Assembly (NCBI RefSeq): GCF_038397775.1
Contig: NZ_CP151650.1
Location: forward strand, 6,405,001 to 6,469,000
Reading direction: 5' to 3'
DNA from: Pseudomonas sp. RC10
GTDB taxonomy: Bacteria; Pseudomonadota; Gammaproteobacteria; Pseudomonadales; Pseudomonadaceae
Length of the DNA stretch: 64,000 nucleotides
Shown here piece by piece: positions 27,073 through 35,311 of this stretch. Numbering within the stretch: the first letter of the stretch is position 1; each line of letters starts with the position of its first letter. Below the pieces are notes generated by a model. That model had not been told where the DNA came from, made no database searches, and worked only from the letters and a program-made list of their open reading frames with translations. The position numbers were made by a program, and so were the translations under genes.

Positions 27073-27327
27073 ATGTCGTTGCGATCTCTCGCGTTGTTAT
27101 CGTTCTGTGTGCTGCTGGCCGCGTGCAGCAAGATCAATCAGGAAAACTATTCGAAAATCTCGGCGGGGATGTCCAAGGCGCAAATCGAACAATTGCTGGG
27201 CAGCCCGACTGAATGCTCGGGTGCGTTGGGGATGTCGAGCTGCACGTGGGGCGACCAGAAGACCTTTATCAGCGTTCAATACGCGGCCGATAAAGTCGTG
27301 CTGTATTCGGGTCAGGGGCTGAAATGA
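27073..27327 (+). CDS. Small lipoprotein, SmpA/DUF3862-like
   Basis: Predicted lipoprotein of 84 residues. The signal peptide ends in the lipobox LLAAC at Cys18, followed by SKINQENYSKISAGMSKAQIEQLLGSPTEC. The NYxKIxxGMsxxqieqlLG pattern is that of small BLIP/SmpA-type lipoproteins (DUF3862). The mature protein is only about 67 residues. The ATG at 27073 has AGGAG upstream. Its TGA overlaps the lipocalin ATG, so both lipoproteins are made together. Function unknown. Confidence 0.83.
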   Translation: MSLRSLALLSFCVLLAACSKINQENYSKISAGMSKAQIEQLLGSPTECSGALGMSSCTWGDQKTFISVQYAADKVVLYSGQGLK

Positions 27328-27911
27328 AGGTGGGTTTCATGATGCGCGCTGCCGTTGTGGCGCTGGCAACCGTCTGGTTGAGCGCCTGCGCGGTCACGCC
27401 GGAAGCGGAATCCATGGCCCCGCGCACGGCGGACCATGTGGACTTGAAACGCTATCAGGGCACTTGGTACGAACTGGCGCGGATGCCGATGTTTTTCCAG
27501 CGCAATTGCGCGCAATCCGAGGCGCATTACAAGCTGAAAGACGACGGCAACATCGCCGTGACCAACCGCTGCCGCACGCTGGACGGCAAGTGGGAAGAAG
27601 CGACCGGCACGGCGTCGCCGCAAGTTGAAGGCAAGACCGACAAGCTGTGGGTGGTGTTTGACAACTGGTTCTCGCATCTCGCGCCGGGCGTGGCCAAGGG
27701 GAATTACTGGGTGTTGTACGTCAGCGACGATTACAAGGTCGCGCTGGTCGGCAACCCGAACCGCAAATACCTGTGGCTGCTGTCGCGTACGGCCCACGTG
27801 TCGGAGTCGGTGAAGAACGAGCTGATGATGAAAGCGCAGCAGCAGGGGTATGACACGACCAAGCTGATCTGGCGGATCGAGGATTCGAAGGTGGCGAAAG
27901 CCGCCGACTGA
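27324..27911 (+). CDS. blc: Bacterial lipocalin (Blc-like lipoprotein)
   Basis: Protein of 195 residues with a signal peptide and lipobox LSAC, so it is lipid-anchored, probably in the outer membrane. Lipocalin motifs: LKRYQGTWYELARMP (the GxW motif), a YKLKDDGNIAVTNRC strand, and NYWVLYVSDDYKVALVGNPNRKYLWLLSR (the TDY- and R-type motifs). Bacterial lipocalins bind fatty acids and lysophospholipids and are linked to envelope stress. Starts on the stop of the small lipoprotein gene. Confidence 0.9.
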   Translation: MKVGFMMRAAVVALATVWLSACAVTPEAESMAPRTADHVDLKRYQGTWYELARMPMFFQRNCAQSEAHYKLKDDGNIAVTNRCRTLDGKWEEATGTASPQVEGKTDKLWVVFDNWFSHLAPGVAKGNYWVLYVSDDYKVALVGNPNRKYLWLLSRTAHVSESVKNELMMKAQQQGYDTTKLIWRIEDSKVAKAAD

Positions 27912-27941
27912 TCCCCGATTCCACTGACGTACGCACACCCT

Positions 27942-28031
27942 CTGTAGGAGCGAATTCATTCGCGAAGGTAGACCAGACGACAGATCAGCGTCGGATGCAC
28001 CCTCGTTTCTCAAATAAATTCGCTTCTACAG
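27942..28031. repeat. REP doublet, class b
   Basis: CTGTAGGAGCGAATTCATTCG with the inverted unit AAATAAATTCGCTTCTACAG, which carries small decay changes. It lies between the convergent lipocalin and hutF genes. Confidence 0.85.
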
Positions 28032-28048
28032 ACTGATCACCGCTGGTC

Positions 28049-29413
28049 TTACCCGAGCAATTCCTTCAACACCTGCGCAAACGCGCGGCTGCTTTCCTCT
28101 TCGTCCGCGTGCCGCCCGTCACGAATCACCCATTGGCCGTTCACCATGACTTCACGAATCTGCCGGTCGCTGCCCGCGAACAGCCAGCGGTTGAGAATGC
28201 CGTCGCCCGACGCCGTGGCCAGATACGGGTCGTTGCCATCCAGCACCAGCCAGTCAGCGCGCTTGCCGACTTCCAGTGCCCCGATCGGCTGACCCATCGC
28301 CTGCGAACCGCCCACCAGTGCGGCGTCGTAAAGGGTGCGACCAACCATCGGTTGATCCGGACGGTACAAGCGGTTGCGTCGTTGATCCCGCAGACGCTGC
28401 CCATATTCCAGCCAACGCAACTCTTCGACGACGCTGAGCGAAACGTGGCTGTCCGAACCAATGCCCCAACGTCCGCCCTGTGCGATGTAGTCCACCGCCG
28501 GGAAAATCCCGTCGCCAAGGTTCGCTTCGGTGGTCAGGCACAGCCCCGCGATGGCGCGACTTTTTGCCATCGAGGCCACTTCGTCAGCCTCGGCGTGGGT
28601 TGCGTGCACCAGGCACCAGCGCTCGTCGACCTCGACGTTCTCGTACAGCCATTGCAGCGGGCGACGACCACTCCACGCCAGGCAGTCATCGACTTCCTTC
28701 TGCTGTTCGGCAATATGAATGTGAACCGGGCATTGCTTGTCGCTGGCGGCCAGTACATCACTGATCTGCTGTGGGGTGACCGCGCGCAAGGAGTGGAAGC
28801 ACAAGCCCAACGCTTGCGCAGGTTGTGCGCTGATAATCGGTTTCAGGTCCGATTGCAGGTTCAGGTAGCTTTCGGTGCTATTGATGAATCGACGCTGGCC
28901 CTCGTTGGGCGCCAGTCCGCCAAATCCCGAATGGGTGTACAGCACAGGGAGCAGGGTCATGCCGATGCCGACCGAACTCGCCGCCTGGCTGACCTGCAAC
29001 GCCAGCTCGACAGGGTTGGCGTAAGGCTTGCCGTCTGCGTCCTGATGCACGTAATGGAACTCAGCGACCGAGGTGAAACCGCCCTTGAGCATTTCGATGT
29101 ACAGCTGACGAGCGATGACGCCCAGTTGCTGCGGACTGATCTGGCCGACGAGGCGATACATCAAGTCGCGCCAGGTCCAAAAGCTGTCGTTGGGGTTGCC
29201 CGCCACTTCCGCCAGCCCGGCCATCGCGCGTTGGAACGCGTGGGAGTGCAGATTAGGCATGCCCGGCACCACCGGACCGTTGATCAGTTCGGCGCCCTGA
29301 CGCTCGGCGTCGGACTGGACGTTGGTCAGAACACCATCAGCACCGACCTCAAAACGCACGTTATTGGCCCAGCCAGTAGGCAATAGCGCTCGTTCGGCAA
29401 AGAAAACGGACAT
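28049..29413 (-). CDS. hutF: Formimidoylglutamate deiminase
   Basis: Amidohydrolase of 454 residues that converts N-formimidoyl-L-glutamate to N-formyl-L-glutamate and ammonia, the fourth step of the five-step histidine pathway. Metal and catalytic motifs: PNLHSHAFQRAMAG, EFHYVHQD, HIHIAEQQKEVDD, HATHAEADE and GSDSHVSLS. Its presence with hutG shows that this strain uses the HutF/HutG branch instead of HutE. It is transcribed divergently from hutC, with a likely HutC operator between them. Confidence 0.96.
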   Translation of the reverse strand: MSVFFAERALLPTGWANNVRFEVGADGVLTNVQSDAERQGAELINGPVVPGMPNLHSHAFQRAMAGLAEVAGNPNDSFWTWRDLMYRLVGQISPQQLGVIARQLYIEMLKGGFTSVAEFHYVHQDADGKPYANPVELALQVSQAASSVGIGMTLLPVLYTHSGFGGLAPNEGQRRFINSTESYLNLQSDLKPIISAQPAQALGLCFHSLRAVTPQQISDVLAASDKQCPVHIHIAEQQKEVDDCLAWSGRRPLQWLYENVEVDERWCLVHATHAEADEVASMAKSRAIAGLCLTTEANLGDGIFPAVDYIAQGGRWGIGSDSHVSLSVVEELRWLEYGQRLRDQRRNRLYRPDQPMVGRTLYDAALVGGSQAMGQPIGALEVGKRADWLVLDGNDPYLATASGDGILNRWLFAGSDRQIREVMVNGQWVIRDGRHADEEESSRAFAQVLKELLG

Positions 29414-29437
29414 CGTTTCGCACCCCTCGCGTGAAAT

Positions 29438-29457
29438 TGTCTATACATATACAGACG
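29438..29457. promoter_or_regulatory. Likely HutC operator upstream of hutF
   Basis: Imperfect palindrome TGTCTATACATATACAGACG in the hutF-hutC divergent gap, 25 bases upstream of the hutF start. It has the TATACA/TGTATA character of GntR-family HutC sites and resembles the operator in front of hutU. Confidence 0.65.
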
Positions 29458-29570
29458 TTTGCCTGCCCGGTAAACTGCGGCAAGCTTGTCGGCGCTCGCG
29501 TTAATGGTTAGCGTGGGCGCTGGTTACAGCGTATTCACCCACTGTTTTTGCTTATAACAAGGATTTTTCT

Positions 29571-30320
29571 GTGCCGACTCCGCCTGCCAATTCTCCGCTG
29601 GCCGCCCAGATGGGTGACAGTCCGGCGCCGCTCTACGCCCGGGTGAAGCAAATGATCACCCAGCAGATCCAGAACGGAACCTGGCCGCCGCATCATCGCG
29701 TGCCGTCCGAAAGCGAACTGGTGACCCAACTGGGCTTCAGCCGCATGACCATCAACCGCGCCCTTCGCGAAATGACTGCCGAAGGCATGCTGGTGCGGAT
29801 GCAGGGTGTCGGCACGTTCGTCGCCGAACCCAAGACTCAGTCCGCGCTGTTCGAAGTGCACAACATCGCCGACGAAATCGCCTCTCGCGGTCACACCCAC
29901 ACCTGTCAGGTCATCATCCTCTGCGAAGAGGCTGCCGGTTCCGAGCGCGCATTGGCGCTGGACATGCGCGAAGGCCAGCGGGTATTCCATTCGTTGATCG
30001 TGCATTTCGAAAATGACATTCCCGTGCAAATCGAGGACCGTTTCGTCAACGCGGCCGTTGCACCCGAGTATCTGCAACAGGACTTCACCAAGCAGACGCC
30101 TTACGCCTACCTCAATCAGGTGGCCCCGCTGACCGAAGGTGAGCACGTGGTCGAGGCCATTCTGGCGGACTCGGATGAATGCAAGCTGCTGCAAATTGAA
30201 AAAGGCGAACCCTGCCTGCTGGTTCGCCGCCGCACGTGGTCGGGCCGTCAACCGGTGACCGCCGCCCGCCTGATCCACCCCGGCTCACGCCACCGCCTGG
30301 AAGGACGTTTCACCAAATGA
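29571..30320 (+). CDS. hutC: HutC, GntR-family repressor of histidine utilisation
   Basis: Regulator of 249 residues starting at GTG, with AACAAGGA upstream. The N-terminal winged helix-turn-helix reads LYARVKQMITQQIQNG and VPSESELVTQLGFSRMTINRALREM; the C-terminal UTRA domain (HTCQVIILCEE ... QIEDRFVN) binds the effector. In related bacteria HutC is released from DNA by urocanate. The gene is followed by hutD with a 4-base overlap. Palindromes matching HutC sites lie upstream of hutF and of hutU. Confidence 0.95.
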   Translation: MPTPPANSPLAAQMGDSPAPLYARVKQMITQQIQNGTWPPHHRVPSESELVTQLGFSRMTINRALREMTAEGMLVRMQGVGTFVAEPKTQSALFEVHNIADEIASRGHTHTCQVIILCEEAAGSERALALDMREGQRVFHSLIVHFENDIPVQIEDRFVNAAVAPEYLQQDFTKQTPYAYLNQVAPLTEGEHVVEAILADSDECKLLQIEKGEPCLLVRRRTWSGRQPVTAARLIHPGSRHRLEGRFTK

Positions 30321-30910
30321 CTCAGCTGACTGTTCTGCGTGCCGCCGACTACCCGCGCATGCCCTGGAAAAACGGCGGTGGCAGCACCGAAGAAATCACC
30401 CGCGATGCAGGCGAAGGGCTGGACGGCTTCGGCTGGCGCCTGTCGATTGCGGATATTGGCGAGTCGGGCGGTTTTTCGGTGTTCGCCGGTTACCTGCGCA
30501 TCATCACGGTGCTGCAAGGCGCGGGCATGACGCTGAACATCGATGGAAAGGACAGCGAAGCGCTGCTGCCGTCCGATCCGTTTGCGTTCAGCGGTGACAG
30601 TCAGGTGTCGTGCACGCTGTTGAACGGGCCGATTCGCGACTTCAACCTGATCTACGCTCCAACCCGTTATCGCGCACGCCTGCAGTGGATCGATGTGCTG
30701 CAACCTCAGCGTTTCTTCAGCTCGGCGAATGTGTTCGTGGTGTTCAGCGCGGCCGAGCAGATGGCGGCCAACGTGGGCGAGCATCCGCCGCAGTTGCTGG
30801 AAAAACACGATTGTTTGCAACTGGATAACAAGGAAGGGGCGCTGGTGGAAGTGGTGCTGTATGCGCCGACGGCGAGTCGGGTTTGTATCATCGAACTCGC
30901 TGCAATCTAA
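30317..30910 (+). CDS. hutD: HutD family protein
   Basis: Protein of 197 residues from the ATG that overlaps the hutC stop. The HutD signature is plain: YPRMPWKNGGGSTEEI, WRLSIADIGESGGFS and the beta-rich cupin-like body. HutD has no established catalytic role; in P. fluorescens it has been proposed to limit hut expression. An in-frame start 81 bases upstream inside hutC is rejected because it would add non-homologous residues. hutU, its usual near neighbour, is more than 6 kb away here. Confidence 0.93.
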   Translation: MTQLTVLRAADYPRMPWKNGGGSTEEITRDAGEGLDGFGWRLSIADIGESGGFSVFAGYLRIITVLQGAGMTLNIDGKDSEALLPSDPFAFSGDSQVSCTLLNGPIRDFNLIYAPTRYRARLQWIDVLQPQRFFSSANVFVVFSAAEQMAANVGEHPPQLLEKHDCLQLDNKEGALVEVVLYAPTASRVCIIELAAI

Positions 30911-30926
30911 AAGCTTCTGCCCGCAG

Positions 30927-31064
30927 GGCGTAGGAGAGTGACTTGTCCGCGATCTGCCGGGAACCGGCAGCAAGACCATCTGACGCGGTTGTGTCAGGCA
31001 CACCGTGCACGCAGAATTCGCTGCCGCTTCGCGCCAGATCGCCTGCAAGCAAGGCTCCTACGCC
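30927..31064. repeat. Degenerate REP-related doublet
   Basis: Outer arms GGCGTAGGAG (30927-30936) and CTCCTACGCC (31055-31064) are perfectly inverted, but the inner REP sequence is heavily altered (AGTGACTTGTCCGCG) and the spacer is longer than in the other doublets. It lies between hutD and nhaA. Confidence 0.5.
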
Positions 31065-31115
31065 TTCGGCAGAAGCAGTCCGCGTAGCTTTGAAATGATC
31101 AACACAAGGACGCGC

Positions 31116-32294
31116 ATGACATCGCCCAGCCCGCAAAAAGAAACCCCACGCGCCCTCGCGGTTCTCGCCAGTTTCCTTGCGTCGGAATCCGCAGGCGGAA
31201 TCGTGTTGATGGGGGCAGCGCTTGCCGCGATCATCGTCGCCAATTCGCCCATGGCCGCTTTCTACTTCGCCGCGCTTCACAGCGTCTGGGGCGGCCTTTC
31301 GGTGGAGTTGTGGATCAACGACGGCCTGATGGCGATCTTCTTTCTGATGGTCGGGCTGGAGATCAAACGTGAAGTGCTCGCCGGTGGCCTCGCCAGTTGG
31401 GGCCAGCGCGCCCTGCCCGGTTTTGCGGCGGCGGGAGGGATGCTGGTACCCGCGCTGATCTACGTCGGCATCAATTTGGGCAACGCCGAAACCCTCGGTG
31501 GCTGGGCGATTCCGGCGGCCACCGACATTGCCTTCGCGCTGGGCGTGTTGTCGTTGCTCGGCAAGCGCGTGCCCACATCGCTGAAAGTCTTCCTCGCCGC
31601 CCTGGCGATTCTCGACGATCTGGGTGCGGTCACGATCATCGCGCTGTTCTACAGCACCGGCCTCAACCTGCCGATGCTCGGCGCTGCGTTCGCAACGCTG
31701 GCAGTGCTGGTGATCATGAACCGCATGGGCGTACAACGACTGTTGCCGTATCTGTTGCTGGGCCTGCTGCTGTGGTTTTTCGTCCTGCAATCCGGCGTGC
31801 ACGCGACGCTGGCCGGTGTTGCGCTGGCGCTGTGCATTCCGCTCGGCACACGGCAGGAAGAGGCCCGTTCGCCGCTGTTGTTGCTGGAGGAAAAGATGCA
31901 CTACTGGGTCGCGTTTGCCGTGGTGCCGGTGTTCGGGTTTGCCAATGCGGGGGTGTCGCTGTCGGGCGTCAGTCTCGGCAACCTCGTGGACCCGGTGCCG
32001 CTGGGGGTTGCGTTGGGTCTGTTCGTCGGCAAGCAGATTGGCGTGTTTCTCGCGGCCACGTTGGCGATTCGGTCGGGATTGGCAACATTGCCCGAGGGCA
32101 GTAACTGGATGCAGCTCTACGGTGTCGCGTTGCTGTGCGGGATTGGGTTCACGATGAGCCTGTTCATCGGCAACCTGGCATTCCCCGGCGCGCCGCATTT
32201 GATTGACGAGGTAAAAATCGGGGTGCTGATGGGATCGATTTTGTCCGCGCTGGCGGGCATCGCCCTGTTGCGCAGCAAGTTGGCGCAACGCTGA
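31116..32294 (+). CDS. nhaA: Na+/H+ antiporter NhaA
   Basis: Inner-membrane antiporter of 392 residues with about twelve helices. Family landmarks: [41 protein letters not shown], and [17 protein letters not shown], whose adjacent aspartates are the ion-binding pair of NhaA. The ATG at 31116 (MTSPSPQKE) is chosen for its AAGGA ribosome-binding site; an in-frame ATG at 31095 would add seven residues. It exchanges external protons for internal sodium at alkaline pH. It belongs to the block that separates hutD from hutU. Confidence 0.94.
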   Translation: MTSPSPQKETPRALAVLASFLASESAGGIVLMGAALAAIIVANSPMAAFYFAALHSVWGGLSVELWINDGLMAIFFLMVGLEIKREVLAGGLASWGQRALPGFAAAGGMLVPALIYVGINLGNAETLGGWAIPAATDIAFALGVLSLLGKRVPTSLKVFLAALAILDDLGAVTIIALFYSTGLNLPMLGAAFATLAVLVIMNRMGVQRLLPYLLLGLLLWFFVLQSGVHATLAGVALALCIPLGTRQEEARSPLLLLEEKMHYWVAFAVVPVFGFANAGVSLSGVSLGNLVDPVPLGVALGLFVGKQIGVFLAATLAIRSGLATLPEGSNWMQLYGVALLCGIGFTMSLFIGNLAFPGAPHLIDEVKIGVLMGSILSALAGIALLRSKLAQR

Positions 32295-32404
32295 GCCGCT
32301 TCCTGAACATTTTTTTCAAACCGCTGCATCCAGATCCGTTTCTGGCGGGTAGTACAGTCAGCAGCCCTTCGCTGCCCACTGAAATACCCTCAGGAGAAAC
32401 TGCG

Positions 32405-32935
32405 ATGAACGCTAAACACTACTTCTGCCTGGCAGCCAGCGCCCTGGCCCTGACGTGTGCATCCTCAGCTTTCGCTCAAACAGAAGTGCCCGACAGCATC
32501 AAGGTCCCGGCCGGTCACAAAGTCAGCATGGAAACCACTGGCGTTGGCGAAATCACCTACGAGTGCAAAACCAAAGCAGACAACGCCAGCGAAATGGCAT
32601 GGACGTTCGTCGGCCCCAAGGCGGTGCTCAATGATCGCAAGGGCCAACAGGTCGGGACCTACTTCGGCCCACCGGCAACGTGGGAAGCGAAAGACGGTTC
32701 GAAAATCACCGGCACCCAGTTGGCGGTTGCGCCATCGGGCGAGGGCAACCTGCCGTATCAACTGGTCAAGGCCAATCCCGCCGAAGGTAAAGGCGCCATG
32801 CACGGCGTCACCTACATTCAACGCGTCGCGCTCAAAGGCGGCGTAGCCCCTTCCACGACGTGTTCGGCCGCCAACAAAGGCGCGAAAGAAGTGGTCAAGT
32901 ATCAGGCTGATTACATTTTCTGGGCCAGCAACTGA
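32405..32935 (+). CDS. DUF3455 secreted protein
   Basis: Protein of 176 residues with a cleavable signal peptide (ALALTCASSAFAQ, then TEVPDSIKVP). The mature part shows the DUF3455 pattern: GEITYECK, the WTFVGPKAVLNDRKG region, GTYFGPPATWEAKDGSK, and YIQRVALKGGVAP near the C terminus. It is periplasmic or extracellular and of unknown function. The ribosome-binding site is CAGGAGAAACTGCG. A strong hairpin follows the gene. Its position just upstream of an ECF sigma gene makes it a plausible member of that regulon, but nothing in the sequence proves it. Confidence 0.85.
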   Translation: MNAKHYFCLAASALALTCASSAFAQTEVPDSIKVPAGHKVSMETTGVGEITYECKTKADNASEMAWTFVGPKAVLNDRKGQQVGTYFGPPATWEAKDGSKITGTQLAVAPSGEGNLPYQLVKANPAEGKGAMHGVTYIQRVALKGGVAPSTTCSAANKGAKEVVKYQADYIFWASN

Positions 32936-32949
32936 TCACGACGGTTTCA

Positions 32950-32995
32950 GAGGTCTTGCGCAGTAAACGGGCTATGCTCCTGCGCAAGCGACCTC
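32950..32995. promoter_or_regulatory. Strong hairpin between DUF3455 gene and ECF sigma gene
   Basis: GAGGTCTTGCGCAG (32950-32963) and CTGCGCAAGCGACCTC (32980-32995) form a 14-bp stem with a 2-base bulge and a 16-base loop. No T-run follows, so a simple terminator is doubtful. It ends 39 bases before the TTG start of the sigma gene and may instead act in its leader. Confidence 0.5.
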
Positions 32996-33034
32996 ACCCG
33001 TGATCGCACACACTCCCATGGATGGCCGATCAAT

Positions 33035-33595
33035 TTGTCCACACCTCAGACACCGTTTGACTATGAAGCAGCGTTGCTTGCCTGCGCCCGCGGTGAACGG
33101 CGGGCGCTGCAACGTCTTTATGAGCAGGAAAGCCCGCGTCTGCTTGGTGTGGTGCAACGCATCGTGATCGACCGCGCGCGTGCCGAGGACATCGTGCACG
33201 ACGCCTTTATCAAGATATGGAGCAGCGCGGCGAGTTTCGACCCCTCCCGTGGCAGCGCCCGTGGGTGGATGTTCACGGTGGCGCGACATTTTGCGCTCAA
33301 CAGTGTGCGCAACAGCGCGCGGGAAGTGTCTATGGACGATGACCATGACAGCCACGTGCAAACAACGGTCGAGGGCTGGCAAGAGACCCAAGACGCCTTC
33401 GATTGGCGGGTCAACCCGGGCCGGATTCACACCTGCCTCGAACAACTGGAGCCGGTGCGTCGCAACTGTATTTTTCATGCTTACGTCGATGGCTACTCTC
33501 ATCAACAGATCGCGCAAAAGCTGGGCGCCCCCTTGGGCACGGTGAAAGCCTGGATCAAGCGCAGCCTGGCTTCGCTGCGGGAGTGCATAGGATGA
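33035..33595 (+). CDS. ECF-type RNA polymerase sigma factor
   Basis: Sigma-70 family protein of 186 residues with region 2 (AEDIVHDAFIKIWSSAASFD and WMFTVARHFALNSVR) and region 4 (RRNCIFHAYVDGYSHQQIAQ, then LGAPLGTVKAWIKRSL). It resembles the RpoE/SigK-like ECF factors paired with RskA-type anti-sigma proteins. The best start is TTG at 33035; the ATGs just upstream are out of frame. Its TGA overlaps the ATG of the anti-sigma gene (ATGA, 33592-33595), as expected for a stoichiometric pair. Region 4 of this gene is the part duplicated downstream. Confidence 0.92.
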   Translation: MSTPQTPFDYEAALLACARGERRALQRLYEQESPRLLGVVQRIVIDRARAEDIVHDAFIKIWSSAASFDPSRGSARGWMFTVARHFALNSVRNSAREVSMDDDHDSHVQTTVEGWQETQDAFDWRVNPGRIHTCLEQLEPVRRNCIFHAYVDGYSHQQIAQKLGAPLGTVKAWIKRSLASLRECIG

Positions 33596-34317
33596 TCGAA
33601 CAACCAGGCACCCCCTCTGACGACGATGTCCAGTCCCTGGCCGGTGAATACGTACTGGGCACGCTCTCCGCTGGGCAACGGGCTGACGTTCAGCAGCGCC
33701 TTGAACACAATGTTGCGCTACGCAGGGCGGTCGACGAGTGGGAAGCCCGATTGCTCTCGCTCACTGATCTGGCAGAGCCGCAGACGCCGCCCACCTCTCT
33801 CTGGAACAGAATCGAGCACAGCCTCGATTCGTTGTCGGTTTTGTCACAGCCACGAGTGGATCGAGCGCCGCGTTGGTGGGACAGCCTTAACCTGTGGCGC
33901 AGCGTCGCCGGTTTTGGGGTCGCCGCTTCGGTGGTATTGGCGGCATTGCTGGTGACGCAGCATGCACCCAAACCGGTGCCTTCTTACCTGGTGGTGCTCG
34001 TCGCGCCGCAGGACAAGGCGCCGGGCTGGGTGATTCAGGCCAGCGACAGCCGTGATATTCAGCTGATCCCGTTGGGCGAAACCTCGATACCCGAAGACAA
34101 GGCGCTGCAATTCTGGACCAAGGCCGACGATTGGCAGGGCCCGGTATCGCTTGGGCTGGTCAAGCCAGGCCAAGTGCTGAGCGTACCGCTGGACAGCCTG
34201 CCGCCGCTGCAGCCCAACCAGTTATTCGAGCTGACCCTTGAGAAATCCACAGGCTCGCCGATTAACAAACCAACAGGTCCGATTCAATTCATCGGTCGCG
34301 CGGTGAAGGTGATTTGA
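33592..34317 (+). CDS. RskA-type anti-sigma factor, copy 1
   Basis: Single-pass membrane protein of 241 residues. Order: an N-terminal cytoplasmic anti-sigma domain (DDVQSLAGEYVLGTLSAGQR, then QQRLEHNVALRRAVDEWEARL), a transmembrane helix (VAGFGVAASVVLAALLV, about 100-117), and a periplasmic RskA domain (GWVIQASDSRDIQLIPLGE ... GPIQFIGRAVKVI). It most likely sequesters the ECF sigma factor encoded just upstream, to which it is translationally coupled. A second copy follows at 34514. Confidence 0.9.
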   Translation: MIEQPGTPSDDDVQSLAGEYVLGTLSAGQRADVQQRLEHNVALRRAVDEWEARLLSLTDLAEPQTPPTSLWNRIEHSLDSLSVLSQPRVDRAPRWWDSLNLWRSVAGFGVAASVVLAALLVTQHAPKPVPSYLVVLVAPQDKAPGWVIQASDSRDIQLIPLGETSIPEDKALQFWTKADDWQGPVSLGLVKPGQVLSVPLDSLPPLQPNQLFELTLEKSTGSPINKPTGPIQFIGRAVKVI

Positions 34318-34363
34318 GCCGCTGGCGAAATGAATAGATGGGTGCTGACGAACCGACCCTGAA

Positions 34364-34513
34364 AATTCGCCCTCCGTGCGTCGTAACGATGTGTTTCAGG
34401 AATGCGTCGGCGGTTATTCTCAGCACTACATCGCACACGCATCTGGTGCGCCGTCGGGCACGGTAAACGCCTGTATCGAGCACGGCGCTGCCGTGTGGCG
34501 GGAGTGTTTTTGG
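34364..34513 (+). pseudogene. Decayed sigma region 4 (remnant of a duplicated ECF gene)
   Basis: Read in the frame of the following anti-sigma gene, this stretch gives SVRRNDVFQECVGGYSQ, then SGAPSGTVNACIEHG and WREC. It aligns position by position with the end of the ECF factor at 33035-33595 (PVRRNCIFHAYVDGYSH, LGAPLGTVKAWIKRS, LREC). Regions 2 and 3 are absent and a stop lies just upstream (34346-34348), so this is a partial copy. It is open and in frame with the downstream ATG, unlike copy 1, where the sigma stop overlaps the anti-sigma start; a 1-base frame change at the junction explains this. Confidence 0.82.
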
Positions 34514-35254
34514 ATGAGTGAAAAACAAGACAAGATTCCGGATCTCGACGTTCAGACCTTGGCCGGCGAGTACGTGCTCGGCACACTCACGGCTGAGCAA
34601 CGGGTTGAGGTACAAGAGCGTCTGGCCCATGACCCGGCCTTGCGCAAGGCCATTGATGGCTGGCGGTCCCGGCTGCTGACCCTGACCGAAATGGCCGAAC
34701 CGCAGAAAACACCACCGCCAAGACTCTGGGGGCGGATCGACCGTACGATCGGTACGCTGCCGTTCACGCAGCCGGGTGGCAAAGCTCAGCGACTGAAGCG
34801 TCGCAGCCAGTGGTGGGACAACGCCGGATTGTGGCGCGGGCTGGCAGGCATGGGATTGGCCGCCTCGGTGATTCTGACCACTCAGTTGCTGGGCCAGATT
34901 CCGACCCCGCCAGCGCCAGCCTTTCTGGCCGTGCTCTCTTCCCCCGAAAATCACACCGCCAGTTGGGTTATTCAGGCGAGCAACCTGCGCGGTATCGAAC
35001 TGGTGCCGGTGGACAAGGTCGAGGTGCCACTGGGCAAGGTGTTGCAGTTCTGGACCCAGGCGGATGATTGGGAAGGGCCGATATCTCTCGGACTCGTCGG
35101 ACCGGGCCAGACGCTGAACGTGCCAACGGATCGCTTGCCGCCACTGCAACCCAATCAGGTGTTCGAGCTGTCGCTGGAAAAGGCCGGTGGCTCGCCGATC
35201 AACAAGCCAAGCGGGCCGATTCAGTTCATCGGTAAAGCGGTGAAGGCGGGTTGA
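34514..35254 (+). CDS. RskA-type anti-sigma factor, copy 2 (tandem duplicate)
   Basis: Protein of 246 residues from the ATG at 34514 (MSEKQDKIPD). It parallels copy 1 throughout: LDVQTLAGEYVLGTLTAEQR, a helix GLAGMGLAASVILTTQLL, the RskA domain with SWVIQASNLRGIELVPVDK, and GPIQFIGKAVKAG at the end. It keeps all parts, so it has probably been maintained, although its own sigma partner is reduced to a fragment. It may bind the intact sigma factor upstream as a second regulator, or another ECF factor. An upstream in-frame GTG at 34376 would fuse the sigma remnant to it; I do not favour that start. Confidence 0.88.
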   Translation: MSEKQDKIPDLDVQTLAGEYVLGTLTAEQRVEVQERLAHDPALRKAIDGWRSRLLTLTEMAEPQKTPPPRLWGRIDRTIGTLPFTQPGGKAQRLKRRSQWWDNAGLWRGLAGMGLAASVILTTQLLGQIPTPPAPAFLAVLSSPENHTASWVIQASNLRGIELVPVDKVEVPLGKVLQFWTQADDWEGPISLGLVGPGQTLNVPTDRLPPLQPNQVFELSLEKAGGSPINKPSGPIQFIGKAVKAG

Positions 35255-35296
35255 GCGACAACGGCTGACTGAATGCAATCCTGTCAGCCGTCGCTC
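35253..35296. terminator. Hairpin between convergent ECF operons
   Basis: ACGGCTGAC (35261-35269) pairs with GTCAGCCGT (35283-35291), and GAGCG (35253-35257) with CGCTC (35292-35296). It occupies the 57-base gap between the second anti-sigma gene and the convergent NrsF-type gene. There is no T-run, but its location suggests a shared terminator. Confidence 0.6.
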
Positions 35297-35311
35297 GGTG
35301 CACCGCCGTGC

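Noticed and set aside
28109..29386. 425-codon open frame opposite hutF
   Set aside because: hutF has all amidohydrolase metal motifs; the antisense frame has none.
34376..34513. N-terminal extension of the second anti-sigma factor
   Set aside because: The extension is homologous to sigma region 4, not to anti-sigma proteins. Copy 1 starts at the equivalent of 34514, so I annotate the extension as a pseudogene remnant. The possible fusion is kept as a finding.
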